Of a stretch of 64,000 nt of DNA, positions 53,792 to 61,014 are shown piece by piece (position 1 is the stretch's first letter; every line of letters begins with the position of its first letter). This DNA is from UBA4582 sp038106185. Lineage in GTDB: Bacteria; Pseudomonadota; Gammaproteobacteria; Pseudomonadales; Azotimanducaceae. Under the pieces are notes generated by a model, which was not told the DNA's origin, did no database searches, and saw only the letters and a program-made list of their open reading frames with translations. The stretch covers positions 1 through 64,000 of the forward strand of contig JAYODE010000016.1 of NCBI GenBank assembly GCA_038106185.1, written 5' to 3'. Both the position numbers and the translations under genes were made by a program.

Positions 53792-55177
53792 ATGTCAGTC
53801 TTACTCTCGAATTTTCAGCCGATGGCACAGGTCGCTTTGCCAATCGGCCCGCTAGGGCGACTTGCCGTCAGTTTACGGCGCTCCAGCCTGGGGCGCACTA
53901 GCCTGGGGCGCACNNNNNNNNNNNNNNNNNNNNNNNNNNNNNNNNNNNNNNNNNNNNNNNNNNNNNNNNNNNNNNNNNNNNNNNNNNNNNNNNNNNNNNN
54001 NNNNNNNNNNNNNGGACTTGGCAAGCTGGGACTCATTTTAATACTCAGCATCTCTGTCAGCAGCGTTAGGGCAGACGCTAACACTGAGTCAACAGCGGTT
54101 ATGGCACCGGCATTTGAAGTTGACCCCTTCTGGCCGCAACCACTGCCCAATCATTGGGTCCTTGGCTCGGCCATCGGCGTTGGCGTGGATTCAAGAGATC
54201 ACGTGTTCGTCATTCATCGCCGCAACAGCTTCAATGAGCGTACCGAAATCGGCGCTGCGACTGATCCAAAAACTGGAGAATGTTGCATTCCCGCACCAAA
54301 TATTCTGGAGTTTGACCCAGAGGGCAATCTCGTTAATGCCTGGGGCGGGCCTGGCGAGGGCTACGCCTGGCCGGACAGCAACCATGGGCTGACACTTGAC
54401 CCAAAAGACAATATCTGGATCGGGGGCAATGGCGAGCTTGACTCGCATATTCTTAAGTTCAGTCGCGATGGCAATTTCCTGCAGCAGATTGGTATTCCGG
54501 GCCAGCCCGGTGACAGCCTCAGTACTGAGCATTTTGGGCGAGTGGCAAAGATTTCCTTTGATGCCAAAGCGAATGAGGCGTACGTCTCCGACGGTTATAC
54601 GAATAAGCGAGTAGCAGTCCTTGACGCTGACAGTGGCGCTTTTAAGCGATTTTGGGGGGCCTATGGCAATACGCCAGACGATACTAACTTGGGCCGTTAC
54701 AATCCCGCCGAGCCTTTAGCGCAGCAGTTTCGCAATCCGGTCCATTGCGCCGAACCCACTATGGACGGCCTGGTTTATGTCTGTGATCGCGCTAATGATC
54801 GAATTCAGGTGTTCAAATCAGATGGTACCTTTGTGACTGAAAAATTGATCGCCCCTATGACGTTGGGTGACGGCTCAGTATGGGATATTGCGTTCTCGAG
54901 AGATTCCGCTCAGCAGTTTCTTTATCTGGCGGATGGCAAAAACATGAAGGTCTACATTTTGGACCGCAAGTCCCTGGCCATACTCACCAGCTTCGGTGAT
55001 GGCGGCCGCCAGCCAGGACAGTTTTTTGCCGTTCACAGCATCGCGACTGATTCGCAAGGCAACATCTTTACGACCGAGACCTACGAGGGTAAGCGAGTGC
55101 AAAAATTCAGCTATCGAGGCCTGCGAACGATCGACTCGGTGGATCAGGGACCACCCTGGGGTAAAGCAAGACACTGA
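53792..55177 (+). CDS. secreted NHL-repeat beta-propeller protein with repeat-expanded N-terminus
   Basis: Exported propeller of the amidating-lyase-like NHL group: NHWVLGSAIGVGVDSRDHVFVI, YAWPDSNHGLTLDPKDNIWIGG-type blades (given in part) and GQFFAVHSIATDSQGNIFTTE. The start ATG is well supported by GAGGAA 6 bases upstream. The first 40 residues end in SLGRT pentapeptide repeats that run into the 100-N gap at 53914-54013; the hydrophobic signal segment LGLILILSISVSSVRADA appears only after the gap, so the signal peptide is pushed far from the start. True length depends on the gap. Followed 18 bases later by an alpha/beta hydrolase gene. Confidence 0.82.
   Translation: MSVLLSNFQPMAQVALPIGPLGRLAVSLRRSSLGRTSLGRXXXXXXXXXXXXXXXXXXXXXXXXXXXXXXXXXXGLGKLGLILILSISVSSVRADANTESTAVMAPAFEVDPFWPQPLPNHWVLGSAIGVGVDSRDHVFVIHRRNSFNERTEIGAATDPKTGECCIPAPNILEFDPEGNLVNAWGGPGEGYAWPDSNHGLTLDPKDNIWIGGNGELDSHILKFSRDGNFLQQIGIPGQPGDSLSTEHFGRVAKISFDAKANEAYVSDGYTNKRVAVLDADSGAFKRFWGAYGNTPDDTNLGRYNPAEPLAQQFRNPVHCAEPTMDGLVYVCDRANDRIQVFKSDGTFVTEKLIAPMTLGDGSVWDIAFSRDSAQQFLYLADGKNMKVYILDRKSLAILTSFGDGGRQPGQFFAVHSIATDSQGNIFTTETYEGKRVQKFSYRGLRTIDSVDQGPPWGKARH
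53878..54013. repeat. 15-bp in-frame coding repeat entering an assembly gap (TAGCCTGGGGCGCAC)
   Basis: Two copies of AGCCTGGGGCGCACT, encoding SLGRT, lead into the 100-N gap inside the NHL-repeat gene. As the unit is 15 bases, any copy number keeps the reading frame. Confidence 0.9.
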
Positions 55178-55195
55178 CAGTCGAAAGGCGAACCC

Positions 55196-56152
55196 ATGGC
55201 TACTATCATTCAGACTGAACATCGAATCGCCAGTGTCGAACCAGGCTACCGTTTCTACCTGAGAAACAAGCGCAGGTCTGACCTTTCGCAAGCCAATGCA
55301 GCAGGTACTATCTTGTTTGTTCACGGTGCAACCTACGCATCGAGTCTGACCTTTGACTATGCGATCGAGGGTGTTTCCTGGATGGATCAACTGGCACAAC
55401 AGGGGTTTGACACCTGGTGCATTGATCTTTTGGGCTACGGTAAGGCGGACCGCCCCAATGCAATGGATGAGCCAGCCGAAAACCACCCGCCCATCTGCGA
55501 CACCCGCACGGCCGTCGACGATGTTGGCCGTGCAATGGCCTTTATTCGCGACTTACGGCAACTGCCGGCACTGAATCTTATAGGCTACTCCTGGGGAACC
55601 GCCATCGCCGGCACGTTTGCAGGAGAACAACCTGAAACGGTGAGTAAGCTGGTTTTGTACGGCGCCCTGTGGGTCAAAGCTGGCGCCACTTCAGGTCTTG
55701 CGCCAACCACGCTAGGTGCTTATCGCCTTGTCGACACCCAAGCAGCCAGCAAGCGTTGGGCGCAAGGCCTCAGCCAGGCGGAAATGGACGCTATAGTTCC
55801 ACCCGCTCGAGTCGAGCACTGGTGTCAAACAGTGTTGGCCAGTGATCCATGGGTGGTGACGAAGCAGTCGCAGGCTCTGCGCGCGCCCACTGGCGTGATC
55901 AAGGATTTCATGCACTTTTCAGCCACAGCCAGCCCTTGGTACTCACCTCAAAAAATCCAGGCGCCGACGCTGATCGTGGTGGGAGACAGAGACCGAGAGA
56001 CAACGCCAGAGCAATGCCAAATCGTCTTCTCTCAGCTAGACAGGGCTCCAAGCAAGCGCCTGACTATTATAGGCCGAGGCACGCATTCGCTGCTGTTGGA
56101 GAATCGCCGAAACGAGTTACACGCAGTAGTCAGCGAATTTCTCCTTGGATGA
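55196..56152 (+). CDS. alpha/beta hydrolase
   Basis: 318-residue alpha/beta-hydrolase: oxyanion region FVHGATYAS near residue 41, nucleophile elbow IGYSWGTAIAG near residue 124, a late Asp in VVGDRDRET near 263 and the catalytic His in GRGTHSLLLE near 295. No signal peptide, so cytosolic. The ATG has AAGGCGA about 6 bases upstream and lies 18 bases after the NHL gene, suggesting one transcript. Esterase or C-C hydrolase activity cannot be separated. Confidence 0.88.
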   Translation: MATIIQTEHRIASVEPGYRFYLRNKRRSDLSQANAAGTILFVHGATYASSLTFDYAIEGVSWMDQLAQQGFDTWCIDLLGYGKADRPNAMDEPAENHPPICDTRTAVDDVGRAMAFIRDLRQLPALNLIGYSWGTAIAGTFAGEQPETVSKLVLYGALWVKAGATSGLAPTTLGAYRLVDTQAASKRWAQGLSQAEMDAIVPPARVEHWCQTVLASDPWVVTKQSQALRAPTGVIKDFMHFSATASPWYSPQKIQAPTLIVVGDRDRETTPEQCQIVFSQLDRAPSKRLTIIGRGTHSLLLENRRNELHAVVSEFLLG

Positions 56153-56214
56153 TTCATCGCCTGATCGGGCTTCTGCCGAAAGCTAATCGAAGTTTATCAT
56201 TACTAACAACTTCA

Positions 56215-56643
56215 CTAGACCGGAGCGCTACGCAACGCATACAAAACCCGCCCTCTGGCGCACAATCGACCCTCATCATCAGTAACACTGACTTCAATAC
56301 TACAAAGCTGACGACCCCGCTTAATAACCAATGCCTCAGCGTCGATATATTCTCCATGGGCCTGGCGCAGGTAAGTGACTTGCAAGTCAGCCGTGCCGGC
56401 CGGTAACGATCCTGGTAACAGGCCAGTAAAAACAGCCGGGATCGTCGCCATATCTATCATAGTGGCTATCACTCCGCCATTGACGCTACCGCCAATACCT
56501 GTGGGCGTCGTCACCGTTTTTCGTAAACGCAGACGCGCATAGCCGTCTCTGCGTTCGACCAGCGTCAAGCCCAGATATTGGTGAAACGGTATCGTATCAA
56601 AATGATCAAAGTAATCAGGATCCAGCGCAGGCTCGATCAACAT
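56215..56643 (-). CDS. PaaI family thioesterase
   Basis: 142-residue hotdog-fold acyl-CoA thioesterase of the PaaI/YbgC-like type. GIGGSVNGGVIATMIDMA near residue 49 contains the family's active-site region, and TADLQVTYLRQA near 84 the central strand. Hydrolyses acyl- or aryl-CoA esters in the cytosol. It lies downstream of the P450 gene on the same strand, separated by about 180 bases that include a 15-bp duplication. Confidence 0.9.
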   Translation of the reverse strand: MLIEPALDPDYFDHFDTIPFHQYLGLTLVERRDGYARLRLRKTVTTPTGIGGSVNGGVIATMIDMATIPAVFTGLLPGSLPAGTADLQVTYLRQAHGEYIDAEALVIKRGRQLCSIEVSVTDDEGRLCARGRVLYALRSAPV

Positions 56644-56699
56644 ATTGTGTATTCCTTATTAAGTACGAAAGTATTGCTCGAATACAGCATTGCTCCTAT

Positions 56700-56729
56700 C
56701 CTGTCACAAATTGACCTGTCACGAATTGC
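56700..56729. repeat. 15-bp two-copy repeat (CCTGTCACAAATTGA)
   Basis: Two copies, one with two changes, in the spacer between the PaaI-type thioesterase start and the P450 stop. Confidence 0.7.
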
Positions 56730-56820
56730 CCTCTCGAGACCCAGCAGCCGAATTGAAGCTGGTCTTCTACAGCTGATCCTGAATAATCCAACTAGCCCAA
56801 TGACATGATCCAGCAACGAG

Positions 56821-58062
56821 TTACTTACGTCGCAGGATGACCGGCACTTCGCTGATACCACGTATGAAGTTATTAGGCAGCCGCACCACGTCGCCGGCCA
56901 GCTGGACATGACTGAAGCGATTCATAATTTCTTCCCAGAGTACCCGCAGCTGCATCTCCGCCAGACGATTACCCATACAGCGATGTATACCAAAACCAAA
57001 GGCTACATGAGCTCGAGCATTAGGTCGATCAATGATCAACTTATCCGCGTCACTGAACACCGACTCATCGCGGTTGCCGGAAAGGTACCACATCACAACC
57101 TTGTCCCCTTCTTTGATTCGTTTGCCACCCAAATCGAAGTCTTGCATAGCGGTACGACGCATATGAATGACCGGAGTCTGCCAACGGACCATCTCAGCTA
57201 CCATGTTGGGGATTAATCCCGGGTTCTCTCGTAGTTTCTGAAACTGATCCGGAAACTGGTTCAACGCAAGCACTCCACCGCTGATACTGTTGCGCGTCGT
57301 ATCGTTACCGCCAACAATGAGAAGCAATACATTGCCGAGAAAGAGCATGGGGTTTTCCGTCATATCTCGCGTTTTCTCACCATGCGCCAGCATCGAAATC
57401 AGATCAAATTTCGGCGGTGCCGCAGCCCGCTCGTGCCATAGTTGCATGAATGTCTGAGCACAATCCATTAGGCCAGCAGTTCGAGCCTCCATGTCTACTC
57501 CGTCATTGCCTGTCAGCTCCGGAACATCTGTGGTGATATCTGACCAGTATATGAGTTTATGACGGTCCTCGTAGGGAAAGTCGAACAGCGTCGCAAGCAT
57601 CCGTGCGGTGAGCTCAACAGACACCTCTTTAACCCAGTTAACTGGTTCACCAACGGGCAGATGCTCAAGAATATCGATAACCCGCTCACGAATCAGCGGT
57701 TCAAAATTAGCCAGATTGCTAGGCGCGACTGACGGTGACACTGTGCGGCGTTGATCATCGTGGCGTGGCGGATCCATGGCGATGAAATTTTCGATAGGGA
57801 CCTGATTCTCGTCGTCTTCTTTCAGGTCCTGAATAGTGATGCCGCCGACCTCTGAAGAAAAAACCGAATGATTGGTATCTACTTGTTTGATCAGATCGTG
57901 CGTCGTCACAGACCAGAAGGAGCCATTGACACTGTCTTTCAGATAGTGGACTGGCTCCTCTCTACGCAGACGTGCAAAATAGGCTTGCCATTGCTCGTCC
58001 CGAAAGAGTTCAGGACGGGACACGTCGAGGCGGTCTAATGGTGTGCTGTCAACATTGCTCAT
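56821..58062 (-). CDS. cytochrome P450, CYP153-like
   Basis: 413-residue soluble bacterial P450. The I-helix GGNDTTRNSISGGVLALN near residue 255, the ExxR region in EMVRWQTP near 293, and the haem-binding FGFGIHRCMGNRLAEMQLR near 356 are present; HMRRTAMQDFDLGGKRI and KVVMWYLSGNRDESVF are characteristic of the CYP153 family of terminal alkane and fatty-acid hydroxylases. It needs a ferredoxin and ferredoxin reductase, neither in this window. ATG 58062 is preferred to GTG three codons earlier. Located downstream of a PQQ dehydrogenase/cytochrome c pair that could oxidise the alcohol product. Confidence 0.85.
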   Translation of the reverse strand: MSNVDSTPLDRLDVSRPELFRDEQWQAYFARLRREEPVHYLKDSVNGSFWSVTTHDLIKQVDTNHSVFSSEVGGITIQDLKEDDENQVPIENFIAMDPPRHDDQRRTVSPSVAPSNLANFEPLIRERVIDILEHLPVGEPVNWVKEVSVELTARMLATLFDFPYEDRHKLIYWSDITTDVPELTGNDGVDMEARTAGLMDCAQTFMQLWHERAAAPPKFDLISMLAHGEKTRDMTENPMLFLGNVLLLIVGGNDTTRNSISGGVLALNQFPDQFQKLRENPGLIPNMVAEMVRWQTPVIHMRRTAMQDFDLGGKRIKEGDKVVMWYLSGNRDESVFSDADKLIIDRPNARAHVAFGFGIHRCMGNRLAEMQLRVLWEEIMNRFSHVQLAGDVVRLPNNFIRGISEVPVILRRK

Positions 58063-58158
58063 TTTCTGCACCTAAGTGATCATTTCGGGCAATGTGAAAC
58101 ACCGTCACACAGAAGTCAAGAATCAAGCTTACGTTGATCCGCCGAGCGGAAATCTACC

Positions 58159-58560
58159 TTAGTCAATAGGTGCCGGTGCAATGCGAATATCACGGAAGGC
58201 ATTAGTCGCCGGGTCCAGAGGGACAGGTCCGGCGGGATAGTGGTTCTCGGCAAGGATATACGCCAGGATATTGACGTACACAGCTGGCGACAGCCCCCCG
58301 GGATTACTTTGCGGCATGTCCGTCCGCATCACGCCCAACAGGTCCTGCAATGGCTGCCCACGCCAGGCACGAAAAACCTGTTCAAAGTAGCCCTTTGGAT
58401 GACAGCTCAGGCAATGCTGCTTATACAGCTTTTTACCCGCGCTCGCCTGCTCGGCAGAATAGCCGGGTAACATAGCTGGCTTGCTGTTCTGATCAAGACT
58501 ATAGGCCTTGACGGCGAACAAGCAGACGACGCAGAACACCACTGATCTTAACCGAACCAC
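58159..58560 (-). CDS. monoheme cytochrome c
   Basis: 133-residue secreted class I cytochrome c: signal peptide (SVVFCVVCLFAVKAYS), one haem motif CLSCH near residue 50, and a distal Met in RTDMPQSNPGGLS near residue 81 that fits the axial ligand. Probably the periplasmic electron acceptor of the PQQ dehydrogenase, which lacks its own haem domain and whose gene ends 93 bases upstream on the same strand. Confidence 0.9.
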   Translation of the reverse strand: MVRLRSVVFCVVCLFAVKAYSLDQNSKPAMLPGYSAEQASAGKKLYKQHCLSCHPKGYFEQVFRAWRGQPLQDLLGVMRTDMPQSNPGGLSPAVYVNILAYILAENHYPAGPVPLDPATNAFRDIRIAPAPID

Positions 58561-58576
58561 AGACCTTCCTTCTTTG

Positions 58577-58620
58577 TATTTACCCCGAGCTATTTACCCC
58601 GAGCTATTTACCCCCCGAGC
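58577..58620. repeat. 14-bp tandem repeat array (TATTTACCCCGAGC)
   Basis: Three copies, the last with a small insertion, between the PQQ dehydrogenase stop and the cytochrome c start. Confidence 0.92.
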
Positions 58621-58652
58621 CATCGACCGGCAAAGCGTATCGACGGAGCCGG

Positions 58653-60719
58653 TTATTCGAGTACTGCCAGCGTCGTCAGGCGCGGGCCCGTCTGCAGCAG
58701 CAAATATTGTTTACCCTGATGCATATAGGTCATGATCCCGTAATTGGTCTTGTCCGGTATCTCGACCTTACCGACCTGCTCGCCAGTCGCCTTGTCGACG
58801 GCAAATAGATGGGGCGTACCATCGCTGGCGACATCCGCATAGATCAACAGGGTACCCGTCACGACCATCTTGGCTATACTGCCAGAACCGGTATTCGGAA
58901 TCTGCTTGTCCTTTAATTGCGGATGATTGAGAACTGCCGCCGGCGTTTCTCCTACCGGGATGTACCACAAAGTCTCACCACTGTTCATATCAATCGCAGT
59001 GATTCGACTGTAGGGTGGCTTGAAGATCGGCAAGTCATCTGGGCCTTGCACCCGCGAGTAGCGTAATACCGCATAATCGGTGACGGTTTTACCCGTTGGC
59101 TCGTCGATAATTGCATCGCGCTCGCTGCCGGGGGCTATGATCCTGGAAGTACAACCCTTACGAGAGGTCACATAGAGAATCCCGGTTGTGGGGTCAGCGG
59201 CTGAGGGGCCGTCAATGTTTGTCCCTCCCATGTCGCCAGGGCACCAGAGCGCAGCTTCCTTACCCAGATCATTGTCGCGGTGCAGGGGCGGATGAAACAG
59301 CGGACCTATCTCAAAGGGTTCGAGATTCTTGATCGCCTGGGCACGCAGGGCCGGCGTAAAGTCAATCAGATCGTCCGTGGTCAATCCCTGCATGTCATAG
59401 GGCGCTGGTCGAGTCGGAAATGGCTGCGTTGGCGACAAGCGCTCACCCGGAATCTTCGATGCGGGCACAGGTTTTTCAATGATCGGCCACAGGGGCTCGC
59501 CGGTAATACGATTGAAGGCGTAAACAAAGGATTGCTTGGTTGTCTGCGCGACAATCGGGACTGTGACGCCGTTGCGTTTTACATCCAACAGAATAGGCGC
59601 GGTGGGTGTGTCATAATTCCAGATATCGTGGTGCACCATTTGGTAGTGCCATAACCGCTTGCCGGTTTTCACATCCAGCGCAATCAGGCTAGTACTGAAC
59701 AGGTTGTCACCAGGTCGAAAGCCGCCATAGAAATCCATGGTGGCACCATTAGTCGGCACATAAACGATGCCCCTTTCCTGATCCGCTGCCAGAGGCGCCC
59801 AGGATGAGATATCGCCAGTCCATTTCCAGGCATCGTTTTCCCAGGTTTCATGACCAAACTCACCGGGTCCTGGCAAGACATTGAATTTCCAGAGGAACTT
59901 GCCCGTTTTGGCATCATATCCGAGAATGTCGCCAGGAATATTTTCAGCCCGAGATTGATTGTAGCCTTGTTCATGAGAGTTACCCACAACGATCACCCCA
60001 TTAACCACAATGGGTGGCGACGAGGAGGTAATATAACCCGTTTCAAGGTCTATCCCTTGATAGGCGTCATAGTCGTGACCCAGGTCGGCGAGGAGGTCGA
60101 CGACGCCGGTCGACGGAAACCCCTTGATGGGCACGGGTTGACCGAAGCCCTCCAGAGGCAATCCCGTAATCGCATCAAGCGCCGTGAGAAAAAATGCCGG
60201 TGAGGTAATGTAAATCACTCCCCGACCATCAATCTCGGCGTAAGTCACCCCTTTGCCATAGTCCTTGCGCATGGAATACTGGTAGCGTGGGGTATCCGGC
60301 TCTCGATAGGACCAGAGGGTCTCGCCTGTGGCTGGATCCATCGCCACAACATGCCGGCGTGGACCGGCAACCGTGTAAAGGATACCGTTGATATAAGATG
60401 GTGTAGCACGGCCACTCTGAGCATTGAAACTGGCACCATCCCAAACCCAGGCCTCCTCCAGTTTTTGGAAATTCTCGGCATTGATCTGGTCGGCCGGCGA
60501 AAACCGAGTATGGGCGGCATCACCACCCAAATAATGCCATTGACCCGCGGCAGTACCGGGCGCTGCCGCCTGCGCACAACAGGCCGTGAGCAGTAAACCG
60601 CCCAGCAACCCAAGCCGGCCTGCACGGCGGCTGGGAGCGACGGTACTTTTTATGACGGTGCTTTTTATATAGTGGTTGTATCTGCCTATATTCGCCTGGC
60701 AACCCGTTCTCTGTTGCAT
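58653..60719 (-). CDS. PQQ-dependent quinoprotein dehydrogenase
   Basis: 688-residue periplasmic eight-bladed propeller dehydrogenase: GQWHYLGGDAAHTRFSPADQ near residue 59 is the usual first blade, HHDIWNYDTPTAPILLDV near 366 holds the catalytic Asp, and repeated GETLW/GKRLW tryptophan-docking motifs occur. There is no C-terminal haem domain, so the adjacent cytochrome c is the probable acceptor. Oxidises an alcohol or sugar; glucose-dehydrogenase-like rather than classic methanol dehydrogenase. The ATG is firm (GAGGAG 6 bases upstream), which leaves about 25 residues, including a duplicated IKSTV block, ahead of the signal peptide (GLLGGLLLTACCAQAAA). Confidence 0.9.
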   Translation of the reverse strand: MQQRTGCQANIGRYNHYIKSTVIKSTVAPSRRAGRLGLLGGLLLTACCAQAAAPGTAAGQWHYLGGDAAHTRFSPADQINAENFQKLEEAWVWDGASFNAQSGRATPSYINGILYTVAGPRRHVVAMDPATGETLWSYREPDTPRYQYSMRKDYGKGVTYAEIDGRGVIYITSPAFFLTALDAITGLPLEGFGQPVPIKGFPSTGVVDLLADLGHDYDAYQGIDLETGYITSSSPPIVVNGVIVVGNSHEQGYNQSRAENIPGDILGYDAKTGKFLWKFNVLPGPGEFGHETWENDAWKWTGDISSWAPLAADQERGIVYVPTNGATMDFYGGFRPGDNLFSTSLIALDVKTGKRLWHYQMVHHDIWNYDTPTAPILLDVKRNGVTVPIVAQTTKQSFVYAFNRITGEPLWPIIEKPVPASKIPGERLSPTQPFPTRPAPYDMQGLTTDDLIDFTPALRAQAIKNLEPFEIGPLFHPPLHRDNDLGKEAALWCPGDMGGTNIDGPSAADPTTGILYVTSRKGCTSRIIAPGSERDAIIDEPTGKTVTDYAVLRYSRVQGPDDLPIFKPPYSRITAIDMNSGETLWYIPVGETPAAVLNHPQLKDKQIPNTGSGSIAKMVVTGTLLIYADVASDGTPHLFAVDKATGEQVGKVEIPDKTNYGIMTYMHQGKQYLLLQTGPRLTTLAVLE
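60639..60668. repeat. 15-bp in-frame coding duplication (GACGGTGCTTTTTAT)
   Basis: Two copies, one base different, inside the 5' end of the PQQ dehydrogenase gene; on the minus strand they encode IKSTVIKSTV immediately before the signal peptide. Confidence 0.88.
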
Positions 60720-60736
60720 AACCGCTCCTCACCTTT

Positions 60737-60764
60737 ACTTACTCGACTTTACTTGCTCGACTTT
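60737..60764. repeat. 14-bp two-copy repeat (ACTTGCTCGACTTT)
   Basis: Two copies with one difference, just upstream of the PQQ dehydrogenase start in the 295-base divergent spacer with the TonB-dependent receptor gene. Confidence 0.85.
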
Positions 60765-61014
60765 ACGTGAACACCTAATTTATCTCGTTTTCCTATCACC
60801 GTGTTTTCCGATCGACATTCACAGTTTAATCTAAGTCCAGTAAAAAATATGTCGCAATTCTTGTTGAAAAACACCTCAAATATTTCTCCATTATTTCCCT
60901 TTCCCTGTACGTTCAGGTATTCTGCGCCCAGCTATGGGCGAACTTTGAGATTCACCCCTTTGCTCGGGAAAATCTACTGCCTATAACATCACTAATTATT
61001 TTGGGGATTTAATA

